64,000 bases of DNA from Mrakia gelida (GCA_024345305.1 BRON01000005.1:434001-498000); one strand, 5' to 3'. Positions 33,085 through 45,376 are shown, numbered from the stretch's first letter. Numbers and translations are program-made. Notes: a model not told the origin generated them from the sequence alone.

Positions 33085-35979
33085 TCAGACTGATTTAGCG
33101 TTCTGGTATTTGGCGGATTCGACGAGAGCGTTCCAGGTGACGGTGTTGCTAATATGATGCAGATTCAAAGTCAGCGAGCGAAGGAGATAGAAGGAAGACG
33201 AGATCATCGACGCGTCGAGTCTCGTTCGTCGTGAGGAGATCGAGGGGAATGAGAGCTCACTTGGGGTAAGTCGCGTATCCATCATTAGGCGAGAACCCAT
33301 CGAGGATGTAGTCGGCATAGAGGATGGTTCGGTTCTTGTCGGAGAGGCCGTCTTGTCCCCACTGCGAGAGCGAAAGACAAGATCAGAAACGGGAGGCGAC
33401 GCGAAGGCGAAGAAAGAGAGGGAAGGAACGAACCTGCCAAGGCATGATTCCAGCGAGACCTTTAGCGTTCTCGTACCATGAGGGAAGCCAGAGGGAGGCG
33501 TTGGTGTCTGCGCAGAAGGAAGAGAGGAAACAGCGTGAGGAAAAGTGGGGCGAGACGCGGCGAGATCGTCGATCAGACTCACATCCAGGGACCTGCGGCG
33601 AACGAGACATCGAAACGAGTCAGTGAGCGGTGCCTAAGCGATGTGGGTCGAGGGCTGAGACTCACACCGAACTCCTCGAAGACGACGGGCTGCCGAGAAG
33701 AGGAGAAACACGTCGAAAGACAAACATCAGCTTTGACGAGCTGCATCGAGATGAGAGACGCTTGTTCGACGCACTTTCTGGTGAACAAACTGAGATAGAA
33801 GATGCATCTGGATCCATTGGACTGGAAGAGGGGAAGATAGTCGAGAGGTCAGCGAGCGCGCGTCGCTTCGCAACATGAACGAACAAGGAAAATCAAACTC
33901 ACTTCCCCAAAGCCCAACATCTCCTGGCAGCTCCAGCCAGCTCTGGGGGTAGGCGTGGAAGGTTCCCTGGGAAGACAGAGCAAGGAGGTCAGCTTGAAAG
34001 ATGCGAGCAGAGGGGAGAGAGACCAGACGAACGTAATCAATCGTGTCGATTTTGAGGTTTTCGTTGAAGTCGATTCCCGATTGACCCTGTAGGAGTGGAA
34101 GTCGTGAGCAAAGTGATGTGCCTCGACCAAAGATCAGTAGAACTCACGTTGAAGACGTAGTCGTTGACAATGGGAGGACTTGAGAAGTTGAAGAATCCCT
34201 CGTCACCGATCTGCGACGCGTCGAGGAAACAAGAGCTCGTCAGCCTCGGCTCGCTTCGAAGCGCTCCCCGTGGTCATCAGAAACTCCGATGGCACTTACC
34301 GAGACCAAGTGATGGGGATCCAGTGACTTGATGAACGCGCTCTCGCTCTTGATCCACTTGCCAAGCGTTTGCGTTGTGCAGTTCGGAGAACCAGAGATTT
34401 GACCTCCACATCGTGGCTCGTTCCCTAGAAGAGCGTGTGGGAAGCGGAGTCAGACGAGGGTCTCGATTCGAGAGCGAGGGGAAAAGAGAGAGGAAAGAAA
34501 AGGGATCAAAGCGAGTCGACGCGTCGCAAGCCTTTTTTTGTCTCCACTTTCGAGAAAAGGAAAGTGAAACGATACATACCGAGCTGCCAAGAGAAGATGG
34601 TATCTTCTCGAGAGAAGAAAGGTCAGCTTTCGGTTGAGGCGAGGGGAATGACTGGAGCGGGACGAACCTTCGTTTTTGTATCGGTTGACGACGAGCTTGA
34701 TCCAATCACCTGTTTCGACGAGGAGGAGTCAGAGTTGAGCTTGCGAGTATGATCTGACAAAGTACTCGCGATAGGCAGCGTTGATCTTGGGGTTCGTGTA
34801 GAAGGTGTCGTGGAACTCCTGCGACGTGTTCTTGTTGACGAGTCCTCCGATGTCTACAACGCGAGCAAAGGAAACATGAGTGGACGACGAAGAGAGTATC
34901 GGGACGAGTGTCACGTACATGCAGTATCCATGCCTCCGTATCCCTCCCACTGAAGAAGCGACGCGAAGTAAAGAAGAGGAGCGAACGCGTCAGTTCCGGT
35001 CGAGACGCGTCGCGGCGAAGACGAAGAGCCGCCTCCCATCGATCATACGGTCTCTCTCTTCGGTGATGTTTGACTTCTTTTAAACCATCCGGTCTAGTCC
35101 AGAGACTCGACCCAACCGAAGGACAAACTCACGTTGTTGACGAGGGGCCAAACGAGCTTGATGTTGTATTCCTTCGCGAGCTTGACGACTCGATCCAACC
35201 TCTGGATTCCATTCTCGCCCCAGTTATAGCTGCAACGGTAGAAGATTGAGGCTTGGGCTCAGTTTCACGTGATAAGATACCTTCGGAGAAGAGGCTGAGG
35301 GCAGGGGAGGGAGCGACGCGACGAGAAGAGAAGAAGAACGCAAGGACGAACGTGACGGTCCCGTTTTCGAAAAGCTGGTAGTAAGCGAGAGAGGTATCTT
35401 CGGGGACAGAAGTAACTGAGCCGAATCCCCAGATTCGAAGGACTGAAGAGACGAGAAAGATCAGCAAGAGAAGAGGACGAGGGACGAGGACGAGGCAGGG
35501 ACGAAAAACAAAAGTGACGAACCTTTGATGCCGATCTTCTGCATACTGCTAAGAGTGAGTCGAACATCGCTCTCCTCGACGAGCTGAGTGATCCAGTAGG
35601 AGTTGGCTAGAGGTAGGCGAAGGCGGTGAGAGGTGGTGAGCTCGAGCCGAGACGAGATCGACGCGCCAGCATCGCGTCGAAGCTTTTCAAAAACGACAGC
35701 CGAGGAACGCTTGGACTCACTTCCAGCAAAGTAGAACCTCTTTCCATCGAGCACGACTGTGATGAGAAGAGAGAGGCTTCGGGTCAGCGAGTCCAAGAAA
35801 CGCGAACGAGATGGACGGAGGAAAGACGAGCGAGACTCACAGTGATCTCCCTCTCGCCCGACGAAACCCTTGGGAGTTTTAGATCCCCAGTTATTCCTGA
35901 GCTCGAATGAAGAAGCGAGCGTCTGAGGGAAAGTAGCGAGAGCGAGTGGGAGGAGAGAGAGAAGGCTGGAGAGCAGCAT
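33085..35979 (-). CDS. Secreted endo-1,4-beta-mannanase, GH5 family (subfamily 7-like)
   Basis: About thirteen exons from the ATG at 35979 give roughly 450-480 residues. The first 22 residues are a clear signal peptide (LLSSLLSLLPLALATF). The catalytic domain begins RFYFAGSNSYWI, with VLRIWGFGS, WEGYGGMDTY, then SWQLGNEPR carrying the acid/base Glu, DPHHLVSIGDEGFF, GTFHAYPQSW, and VVFEEFG carrying the nucleophile Glu. This set is the GH5 mannanase pattern rather than the exo-beta-1,3-glucanase one. The enzyme should cut beta-mannan or galactomannan outside the cell. Several N-glycosylation sequons occur (NGT, NKT, NFS). It is 3' of the hypothetical gene on the same strand, about 280 bp apart. 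Confidence 0.83.
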
Positions 35980-36724
35980 GTTTGGAGGGGTGGGAGGAGG
36001 AGATGATGGGGGAAAGAAGGAAGAAAGCGGTCGAATGGTTCTTCTCGCACTTTATAGCACGAAAAATCAGCTCTCAGGCCACCTGATGTTGGCAGTTTCC
36101 GCTTCTCCAGCAGCGTCTAGAAGGAGGATCGCCCTCGCAAAGAGGAACGAAGTCCCGAGGAGACGCCGCGTCGTTGGCTGAAGGAGTTCCGATCTACCGA
36201 GTACCGATGCCGACGAGCGAGATGAGTCTCCATATGGCGACCCATCCGGCAAGCTGGGCAGGGAAGAGGAGGAAGCGGCGGGAGCGAGCTGGGACGTTGG
36301 ACGCGGATGGACGAGAACTTTGCTCACCATCTCTCGCTCGCACACAGCTTCTCCTCTTCTCCGAGCTCTCGAAGCTGCTTCTCGTCGCTCATAGTTGAAA
36401 ACCCACCTCTCCCATATTTGGTTCAGCAATAAAGAGAGCAGTTGGTGGACGGCGAGCGGTGGGAGGGAAGAAGGAAGTTCGCGCGCTTCGAGGACGCGCA
36501 TTTTCGGTAACTACCCTCTTTTCCACCTCTTACGCTTGAAAGTCGAGCGTCCGTCGTACAACAAAATGTCCTGCAACCCTCGAAAAGCTTCTCTCGACGT
36601 ATCGCTCTCAACTCAACCGAAAAGGAGCGCTCTGAGCTTCGGATCTGGCCGCGGGCTCAACGTGGCCTTCGATCTCCTCCCCTTCTTCGTCCTTCCCTCC
36701 CTCCCAACATTCACTCGCTCACAG
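35980..36724. other. Divergent promoter region
   Basis: About 745 bp between the mannanase and aminotransferase starts. The aminotransferase frame is open upstream of its chosen ATG to about 36395, with another ATG at 36566, so a longer N-terminus (for example a mitochondrial targeting sequence) is possible. No separate gene is supported. Confidence 0.4.
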
Positions 36725-38578
36725 ATGTCTCCTCCTCCTCTCGACCTTGAAACCGAAGTCTTCCCCAACTTCCCAGCCCTCTCCTCCTCATCATCGTTCT
36801 GCTTTGCGGATAACGCTGGGGGTTCTCAGATCCTAGGGACTTGCGTCGATGCCTTGACCGATTTCCTTCTGAGGTCGAACGGTTGGTCCTTCCCTCGACG
36901 TCTATGTAGCTCCGTTCTGATTTTTCTTCTTCTTTTGCCTTTAGTCCAGCTCGGAGGAGCTTATCCTCTGTCCCTCAAAGCCGCTGGGAACGTCTCCGAG
37001 GGTGCTAAGGCCACTGGTACGTGTCGAGGAAGGAGCGATGGAGATAAGCGAAAAGTCGTCGAGCTCACCTCACCTTGCTTCTTTGCAGCCACTCTCATGA
37101 ACGCCTCGAGCGCGACGGACATCGTCTTTGGGTCCTCCACTACGGCTCTGGTCACCAACTTGGCCTACAGCTTGGAGAACGGAGGCTGGCTGAAGGAAGG
37201 AGACGAGATCATTGTCACGGATGCAGACCACGAAGGTGAGCTCGACCTTCCTCCCTTCTTCCCTGCCCTCCTTCTCCTCTCCTGCTCTCCTCTCTGGCCT
37301 AACCCTCCCCTATCCTTCGTCGTTCTCGAATGCAGCCAACATCGGACCCTGGCTCCGCCTCGCTCGTCGTCACAAGCTCACCGTTCGCTGGTGGAAAACA
37401 ACGGTCACCCCTACCCTCACCGGATCAACCCTCGAACTCTCCACCCTCGCTCCCCTCCTCTCCTCCAAAACCCGTATCGTAGCCTTCACCGCCTGCTCTA
37501 ACATTCTCGGGCAATCGACCCCCATCAAGGAGGTCGTTGATCTCGTGCGAGAGAAGACGGAGGGACTCGCGAAGACGTGTGTCGATTGCGTCGCGTTCGC
37601 TCCTCATCAGCGCATGGATGTGACGGGCTGGGGAGTTGATTTTGCGGTGTTCTCGTACTACAAGGTGGGTACATTCTCTTCACTTGTTGGTGTTCTCGAG
37701 AGAGGAAGGACTCGAGAGGAAGGACTCGAGAGAGCTGACTCAACTCGATTCGACGCGTCTGTCGTCGTTCATCGTTTAGGTCTTCGCCCCTCATCTCTCA
37801 GTCCTCTACGTCTCTCCAACCACCCTCCCTGTTCTGTCCTCCCTCGGTCACTACTTCCACCCCAAAGATCCAGCCCACCTCCTCGCTCCCGGAGGCGCCT
37901 CGTACGAGCTGGTCCACTCCGTCTCTCGAGTCCTCCCTTACATCCTTTCCCTCTCTTCCCTCCCACAATCTCCCACCACCTCCACCTCCGATCACCTCAT
38001 CGACGCATGGACCCGTATCGGAGCGCATGAGCGTGCTCTGGGAGAGAAGCTTTTGGGGTGGCTAGGTAGCGAGGAGGCGAAGGGGTGGGGAGTGCGAGTT
38101 GTTGGACCCGGAGGGATGGGAGAGGAGAACGGACGTTCGGCGGTGACGGTTGCGTTTGTGGTGGTGGAGAGTGATGAGAGGGGAGCGGGGGGAGAGGTGA
38201 AGCTGAGGTTGAAGAGTGGAGACGTTGTGAAGACGTTTGATGAGGGTGGGAAGGTGAGTTTTGAGACGCGTCGAGTTTGTGGTTCGCTTCGTCGTCGCGA
38301 GAGCTGATTCTCTCTCTCGTCCCGCCTCGAACAGATCGGTATCAAGTACGGACACGTAAGTATTCACGCCTTCTACCTCATCTCGCCCTCCTCAATCTGA
38401 CCTCGACCCTTCTTCCCCTCCTCAGTTCTACGCCTCCCGTCTCCTCGCCTCCCTGGGCTTCGGAACCGTCAACACTCCCAGCGAGGACGGCGTCATCCGA
38501 ATTTCTCTCGTTCACTACAACACTGAGGCCGAAGTAGATCAGTTCCTGGAGCAGCTGAAGCAGGTCATCCGCCCTTGA
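36725..38578 (+). CDS. Class V aminotransferase, cysteine desulfurase-like
   Basis: About seven exons give roughly 450 residues. Landmarks of the PLP-dependent class V fold are FADNAGGSQI near the N-terminus, VFGSSTTALVTNLAYSL, IIVTDADHEANIGPW where the cofactor ring stacks, and DCVAFAPHQRMDVTGWGVDF followed by FSYYKVFAPHLSVLYV, in which Lys should form the PLP aldimine. The C-terminal domain ends GIKYGHFYASRLL and RISLVHYNTEAEVDQFL, the substrate-carboxylate loop. The family includes cysteine desulfurases, selenocysteine lyases and other beta-lyases; which reaction applies here is unclear. The start at 36725 is preceded by CACAG, but an upstream ATG is in frame at 36566. Confidence 0.8.
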
Positions 38579-38676
38579 TTTCGGTCGGGAAGCGGGGAGG
38601 ACGCGATGAAAGGAGGGGAGACAGAAGCGGTACATAGATAGACAGGGTAGGTAGATGATCGTCGTTATAGGAATCG

Positions 38677-40072
38677 TTATTCGTCGTCGTCTTGTCGTCG
38701 CTGAAGAAAGGCAAGAAGCGAAGGTCAGCTCCAATCGTGAGTACAGAAGGACAGAGAAAGGCAAGGAGAGTAAGAACCAACCCTCGGTCCCTCGTCTCGA
38801 TCCTCGTCTGTACTCCTCTCTCGTTTCGACCTGCCCTGTCCAGCGAGCACTGCGATAAGTACCAGCGAACGAACAGACCAAATAAGCGAAGGATGTCAGC
38901 CCTCTTTGCGTCGCTCCTTGACGCGAAGGAAATCGAGCCAGGAAAAGCGTTTCGCGAGACTCACTCTGATCCGCTCCCTCTCCCACAGGCACCTCTCCAC
39001 CATTCGTTCCAGTTCCACCCTGCCCAGCGTAAACCTCGAACTGCATCGCCTCTCGAGCTCGGTCCTGAGCCTCCTTCTCGGCGAGAGCTCGTTGATGTCC
39101 CCATCCTCCTCGGCCGGCGTCGTACTCTTGTCGGAACTCGTCTCGGACCTGCCGTCAGCATAGAAAAGAGTTCAGAGAGTCAGCTCCTGAGCTGGCTGGA
39201 TCTAGTTGTTTCGAAGCTCGAGGGAGAACGAGCTTGAGGAAGGGACAGAACGAGAGCGCAAGTGAGCGAGCTCGAGACTGACCTGACCACCATTCTTCCC
39301 TCGTCCGAACTGCCTTCCCTCGCGGTATCCAGGGTCGAGATCGCACCGAATCACTCGCTCGTCGAGTTTGGTTCCTGAGACGTATCGCATGGATGAGAGA
39401 GCCTCCTTGTGGGTGTAGTATTCGACGAAGCAGAACCCGCATGGTGTTCTTTGGGGAAGAAGAAGCAGAACGGCAGGAGGCGATGTCAGCGCGAGATACG
39501 AGGTGAGGGACGAGATGAAGGGAGTGCTACTTAGACTGACTTGTTACTGAAGGAGGGAGAAGCGAGATGAAGCGAGGATGGAGAGAGAAGGGGACGGGAA
39601 GGCAAAGGAGGGAGGGAAGAGGTGAGCTCGAGCGAGAAGGGTGGAGTTGAAACAACGAGCAGGAAGCAGGGACCCACACTCGATCCAGACCCATGATAAT
39701 CCTCTTGAGCCCTCCACCCTCCAAGGGTTCACTACACTTCGAGAAGACTGCGACGAGGGAGTAACGACGAAGAAGGAGAAGAAGCAGGTGAGCTCGTTCG
39801 TTTCTTCGAGCTCGACTTCTTTTGACGCTTGTGTACTGACTCTCGTAGATCTGCTGTTCGGTAGTGAAGAAACTCAGGTTTCCGACGTAAAGAGTAGTAG
39901 ATTTGTCGAGTAGGACTCGCTCCTTCTGTCGGTCGAACTGGAAGAAAGAACGAAGAGAGGTCAGCTCAACTCGAAGGGAAGGGAAGGAGAGGGAGAGACG
40001 GGTTGGACTGACGCTTGACTGGGAATCCTTGTAGGTCGAGGGCTGATCTAGGGGGACTACGACGTGAGACAT
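38677..40072 (-). CDS. CBC2: Nuclear cap-binding protein subunit 2
   Basis: About six exons from the ATG at 40072 to a TAA at 38677. The protein has the CBP20 layout: an N-terminal segment with YKDSQS, an RRM with RNP2 ([20 protein letters not shown]) and RNP1 (CGFCFVEYY), MGLDR between them, and the cap-contacting tail [20 protein letters not shown]. The end is Gly/Arg-rich and finishes RRQDDDE after a small last exon. It binds the m7G cap with the large subunit in the nucleus and supports splicing and export. The stop lies only 98 bp from the convergent aminotransferase stop, and its 5' end is 281 bp from the divergent EED-like gene. The two last exons are the least certain. Confidence 0.85.
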
Positions 40073-40353
40073 CCTGCGTGAGAAGAAGAAGACAAGATCG
40101 TGAAGATGGTGAGAGTTGCAGATGGCTCGAGGAGGCGAGGGAAGGGATTCCTTCAAGTTTCGAGCTCACGAGTGCCCATCTCCCTCCCGACCGCCAACAG
40201 CTCAAAAATCTTCAATCTCCCTTCTCGAGTCGCTCCTGGCCTCTAAAATCAACATCTCCTTCCAGGATCGACTCCAAAACTCTCGTCCTCGGCCGTGAAC
40301 TCCTTCGACAGCAGACCCTTCCTCGAGTCGACCATCGCTCCTCCTCCTCCTCG
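40073..40353. promoter_or_regulatory. Shared divergent promoter of CBC2 and EED-like genes
   Basis: The 281 bp between the two start codons must carry both promoters and leaders. It contains CTCACCATCTTC and CTTCAAGTTTCGAGC stretches but no clear TATA box. Head-to-head spacing this short suggests a bidirectional promoter. Confidence 0.5.
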
Positions 40354-43063
40354 ATGACCTCTTCCTCCCACCCTCGCTCTCGAACACCCTCCCCGTACGA
40401 GATCAATGCTTCCTTCACGAGCCCCAAGGTGTGTCAACATCTCTCCAGCACCTCCCTGCGCCGAAATGAAGCTCACCTTCCTCTCTTTCTTTCGTCGACG
40501 TCCCAGAACGATACCTTCCGCTTCGTCGCCTTCTCTCCTTGGACCTCCAACACCCTCGAACGAGACGAGATTGCCTCCCATCCCTCGACTCAGTACCGAC
40601 AAGCTTGGAAGGATCTTGTAGAGCGCTGGAGTAGTGTAGCAGCCGTCGTCTCGTCCAACTCGGTGCGTCTCCATCTCCCCAACTCCGCCCTTCTCCTGAC
40701 CTTCGATTGTAAACACCCTTTTCTCTCGTCTACAGATCACCTTCCTCCGACTTCGAGATACCGAACCACACCAGCTCATACTCAAGATCTCGGAACCACC
40801 TCCTACAACCGAGAGAGGAGGTCTGTTCACCCTCGCTTGGTCTTTCGATCCAGGTCGCTTGGTCCCCATCGTCGCGTTCGCTGGCAAGAGCAACTTGATC
40901 TACGTTTGGAGGTTGAGATTTGTTAATGGGGAGTATGTGGCTCACAAGCTTAAGATTCTTAGAGGTCATGGAGAGGTTCGTTCGTGCTTCTCGAGCTTCA
41001 TTTGGGCGAAGAGAAGCTGACTGCTCCTTCTTTGTTTTCGTGGCGAGCAGGAAATCTACGCTCTCAAGTTCCATCCCACATACCCTCACGTACGCATATG
41101 CGCTCCAAACTTCTGACCTGTCCTGGCAAACCTGACCCATCCTGGCGTCCTCGTTTCCAGATCCTCGCCTCCGCCTCCCGCGACTCGACCGTTCGACTCT
41201 GGAATGTGCTCGCTCCCGAGTCCCCTCCTTCGACCTATCGCGTTCCTACTATGGGCATGGGGGACGAGGGACCCGTCTTGGTCGCCACCCTTGCGGGTGG
41301 GACGGTTGGAGGTCACGTCGAAGGAGTCACAGCTTTGGTGAGCTCGATCGAACGAGTCCTTCGACGCGTCGAGTCAAAAGAACGGCCGCGCTGACTCTTC
41401 CTCTTCTTCTTCTCAGGACTTCCATCCCAACCTACCGATCATCGCTACTGGAGGCGTATGTAACGAGTTTCCTTGAGCTTGGAAAGGGTGCTTCGTCGAG
41501 AGCTCATCGTCTCTGGTTTGCTTTCGATTCAGCTCGACCACACCCTCAAGATCTGGCCTCTCCCTCGCCTCCCGCCTCCTCACCCCGCTCAAGATCGCAA
41601 CAACCCTCACAAGACCTTCCAGTGCCACCATCCGCTGTTCTCGAGTCGTCTTATCCATAGCGGGATCGTCAACGGGATCTCTTGGTTCGTTTCTCCTCAC
41701 CTCCTCGTCGCGTCCTCCGGTGGTTGCGTCCTTTCCGTTCGTCTCGCTCTGACCCTCGCTCCCGCTTTGCGTCTCATCCAGGTACGACGATGATACCCTC
41801 CTCTCCTTCTCGGACTACCCTCAATCCAAGGTCGTCAAGTGGAGATGGCTCGCTATCGGCCATCACTTCCCTCTCCAAGCCGACGGACGAAGGCTCGTGA
41901 GGTACGGAGATAGTGGGAAGGAGAAGGACGCGTTGAGGGTTCAGAGGTCTGAGTACGACGACTCTTGTAAGTTCCAAGCTGTAGTTTCGAGCTTTCCTCC
42001 TCTTCTTTGTGCTCTTTCGTGCCTCGTTCGTTGACGAGCTGAATCCCTCGTCGCATCCTGACCTCCCTCCTCCTCGTTCGCAGACTCCTTTCATATCCTA
42101 ACAACCTACTACCCCCCATCCCCTCCCTCCTCGACTCAACACCCACCTACCACCTCCTCAAGCACCTTCGGCTGCCTCTCACCCCTCCAACCCTCCTGGT
42201 CCAACTACTCCTGCTTCCACGACCCTACCTCGTTCAACTCCTCGCCCTCCCCTTCCAACCCACTTCCCTCGCTCTTCCTCGTCCCCCTCCCACCAACCAC
42301 CACCTCCTCAACCACTCCAGGCCTAGCCATCTTCCATCCCGACGAACCCATCCCTCCCAACCCCAATCGTCCCGTCCCAAAAGTCCCTTTCGCAAACGAG
42401 AACCACTCCGACGACGACGCGGCTCCCTCTTCCTCTTCTTCCTCCTCGTCTTCATCGGAGGAGGAGAGCGCACCCATCACTCGACCCGGTCATCGAAACA
42501 ACGTCTTCTCTGCCTCCGCGACGTCGTCCAAAGGGAAGGAAAGGGAACGACGAGATCTCGAGAGGGAAAGCGAGATCAACGTTTTCCCTCGTCGAAAGGA
42601 GGACGACGAGAACGAGGTCGAGCTAAGGAAATGGGTTGGGGATGCGGAGGGGACGACCTGTTGGGTGCTGAAGGCTTATACGGTGTTGGCGCCTCCGGAT
42701 TTCGAGGGTGAGAGCGAGGAGATGGACGTCGACGTCGACGTCGATTTGGACTCGCAGGAGATGGAGACGACGTCGCAGGAGGTCGAACGACGGAGGAACT
42801 CGCCTAGGAAGAGGAAGCATGTCGTTGTCGATGCTCAGGAGGAGGCGGGAGAGGGGGTTGGGAAGGGGAAGGGGAAGGAGAGAGCGGGTGGGAGGGAGGA
42901 CGACGAACGGGCCCAGGCGGTGGAGGGAGAGAGGGAGAGGAGGGAGAGAAAGAAGATCGAGGGGATGAGGGTGAGGGGAGTGGCTGTTACTGGGGAGAGA
43001 GAACCGAAGTGGGTGGTTGGGGTGGGGGAGAGGAAGGTTTGGGTTTGGAGGAGGGAGGGGTGA
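40354..43063 (+). CDS. Polycomb EED/ESC homologue, WD-repeat subunit of PRC2
   Basis: Nine exons (40354-40428, 40507-40662, 40736-40975, 41051-41089, 41161-41337, 41417-41455, 41533-41684, 41782-41966, 42084-43063) give about 680 residues. WD repeats follow the EED order: FAGKSNLIYVWRL, then KILRGHGEEIYALKFHPTYP, ILASASRDSTVRLWNVL, GGHVEGVTALDFHP, LDHTLKIWPL, HPLFSSRLIHSGIVNGISW and DDTLLSFSDYPQSKVVKW. In EED these read trimethylated Lys27 of histone H3 and activate the E(z) methyltransferase. Residues about 350-600 form a long Ser/Pro and acidic insertion with basic clusters, and the last 40 residues read like a closing blade (VVGVGERKVWVWRR). No EZH2 or SUZ12 homologue is in the window. Confidence 0.82.
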
Positions 43064-43686
43064 GGGGTGAGGAGGGTGAGGACGCGTCGCCGAACCTATT
43101 GTTTTGCTTCGGTCATCTTTCTACGTTACGCAGCAGCTTCTCTGCATCTCTACTTCGATTAGGCTTTCGAGTGTTTTCTGTTCACGACCCATGACGACTT
43201 TCTTTGCTCACAGGAGCCTCAGGACACGCAAGGAATCGAAGACGTCAAGTCATTCGAGATCGAAACGAAACGAGACGCGAGAGAAAAGCTAGGCGCAACA
43301 AAGGTATGAAGAAGATTGACGAAGCGTGTGTGTAAGGGATACAGTATCGGGACGGACAATCGAGAAGATAGCACCAGGCTCGACATAAGACGAACGAGAA
43401 CGAGAACGAGAAAGACGAGCGATACAGATGAGAACGGAGACGCGGGAACGAAACGAAGGGGTTATCAAGCGAGACTGTGTAGGTCAAGGGAGGGTGGGTA
43501 AACGAAGCGAGAGAGTGAGAGAGAGAAGAAACGAGAAAGAGAACCAAGAAAAGCAATGCCGTTCGACTGTACTCGATCGTCGAACGCGTCAAGCTGAAAG
43601 TCAAAGGGAGGGAAACAAACTCGGTCAGTCCTTTCCTCTTGCCTGCTTCGTCTACCAGCAACAAAGCCAGACTCACCAATGCATGC
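43064..43686. other. Convergent intergenic region, purine-rich
   Basis: About 620 bp between convergent stop codons. Near 43380-43420 it has a GAACGAGAACGAGAAAGACGAG purine repeat. On the minus strand a well-formed GTGAGT...CTGAC...CTTTCAG intron lies at about 43669-43590, just 3' of the next gene's stop, so that gene may have a 3' untranslated intron. No coding gene is supported. Confidence 0.45.
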
Positions 43687-44460
43687 CTACTCCCACACCC
43701 CAACCTCCCTCCAAACACTCTTAACCCCCTCCCCACCCATCCCTCTCTTCCTCCTCTCCTCCAAAAGGTCCTCCTCGCCAGCCTTCTCCCTCTCCCTCTC
43801 CTCCTCCTCCGTCCCCCTCCTCTGCTCGAGCATCAAACCTTCCAAAGCAGCCAAGGCGACCTCGACCATATGATTCGAGTAGCTTCGTTTCGCTCTAGTC
43901 ACAGTTGGTCGTTCGACGAGTTGATCTTCGTCGTGTTGAGTCTCGTTGTCGGCGGTCTCGTCGTAGACGAAGGGTTCGTCGAGCGGGGTTGGGTCGACGA
44001 GGGTTTGAAGGAGGGGGGAACCGCCTGAGGAGAAGGAGGAGGAGGTGGAGAGGTAGGATTCAGAACGGGTGTCGATGTAGGAGGTACAAGGGTGGGTTTG
44101 ATCGGGTGGGGTGGTGAGGGCGGTGTTGTCGTTAAAGGTTGTTTGGACGATGAGAGGGACGGAGGCGGGAGAGGGAGAGTCCTTGGAGGGAGGGGAGGGA
44201 GTTGAAGGACGAGGATCGGGAGAGGGTTTGGGAGGTCCTCCTGCTGGAGGATGAGGTTGTTCAGGGTGAGGAGGAGGAGGGGGAGGAGGAGAGGAGGGTC
44301 GTGCTTGATCGGCTTCTCCTTCTTGTCCGTAGGAGGAGTGATTGGGAGAAGGGAGGGGAGTTGGTCGATATCTCGAGGCGAGTTTCGACGGAGGAGAGTG
44401 GGTGTGCGGAGGCGTAGAATCGGGGAGGAGGAAGGTTGGGACGGGGGAGGTGGTGGACAT
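43687..44460 (-). CDS. Proline-rich protein of unknown function
   Basis: A single open frame of 257 residues from the ATG at 44460. Residues 1-130 are Pro/Ser-rich with a poly-Pro run (SSPPPPPPPHPEQPHPP), then a Ser-rich part and an acidic stretch (DETADNETQHDEDQ). The C-terminal 80 residues look helical and conserved-looking (RAKRSYSNHMVEVALAALEG, then Glu/Arg-rich EEEEREREKAGEEDLLEERR). The layout suggests a mostly disordered protein with one helical binding element. No family is recognised. It has no introns in the coding part, unusual here. Confidence 0.6.
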   Translation of the reverse strand: MSTTSPVPTFLLPDSTPPHTHSPPSKLASRYRPTPLPSPNHSSYGQEGEADQARPSSPPPPPPPHPEQPHPPAGGPPKPSPDPRPSTPSPPSKDSPSPASVPLIVQTTFNDNTALTTPPDQTHPCTSYIDTRSESYLSTSSSFSSGGSPLLQTLVDPTPLDEPFVYDETADNETQHDEDQLVERPTVTRAKRSYSNHMVEVALAALEGLMLEQRRGTEEEEREREKAGEEDLLEERRKRGMGGEGVKSVWREVGVWE

Positions 44461-45376
44461 GGTGAGTAAGAGTAGGAGTTAGAGTGAGGAGAAGGAGAAG
44501 GAGAGGGTGGTGGTTGGGTGGTGACTCTGAAAGGGAAGGGAGGGCGGAGGAAGAAGGTCGCGGGCTTGGGACAAACAAATGACGCTCGTGCGTTCGTTCC
44601 TGATTTTTTACCTCCCGAGATGAAACTATTTTGAAGCCGCGAGTAGAGTGATTTTCGCTGTAGATTGCTCGACGTGCAGAGGGAGGCGGGTACGAGAAGA
44701 AACGAAGGGGGAGGGAGCGAGCGAAAGTGAGCTACTGTGCTAAATCTCGGAGGGAAAACAGAAGGGTGATGGTCTTGCTCGGAGAATTTTCACACTCCTC
44801 CAAGAAGCCAGAGGCTAGATCTCACGTCTCACAAGTCGCTGAAGCCAGAAATCATATCAGAAACACGAGTCGGAGCTTGGTCGGAGGGGCTGAAAGGTCG
44901 ACGGACGTCAAACCCAGGACGCGTCGCAACTTTTCTTTCCTCGTCTTTCACTAGCTCGCTTTGCCTCGCGGAAAGAGTTGAGACGAGAACTGTCCAGAAG
45001 TCGCTAGCATCTGCCAGGAGGCCGAGGTCGTTGAGAAGGAAGTGAAGAAGTGAGCTCGAAGGTTTCAAAGGCGAGGGAGGGAGAGTCGAGGTCCCCTTCT
45101 GGGGGAGAAATCAAAGGCTGTGAGATTAGATATCCAACAAAACAACAGAGGGAGAACAGCATCCGAAGAGAGTAGATTCGATGGGCGAGAAGATTTGAAG
45201 CTTGAGATTGATTGAGATGATAATTTCTTCCTTAGCGACGGACCGACCCAACCAATCGGAACGGAAAGGTTTCTGGCTCGAGAGAATTCGCCAACCCCAT
45301 CAGCCTCCCCCTCCTCTCAAGGGCCTACCAGGCCTTCAATCCTTACACCCCTCTTCTCCCACGCACCTCCTCTACG
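44461..45376. other. Divergent intergenic region
   Basis: About 916 bp between divergent starts. The plus strand carries AACCAATCGGAACGG at about 45250-45265, including CCAAT-like strings that could bind HAP/NF-Y factors, roughly 110 bp upstream of the phosphatase ATG. Short open frames are present but unsupported. Confidence 0.4.
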
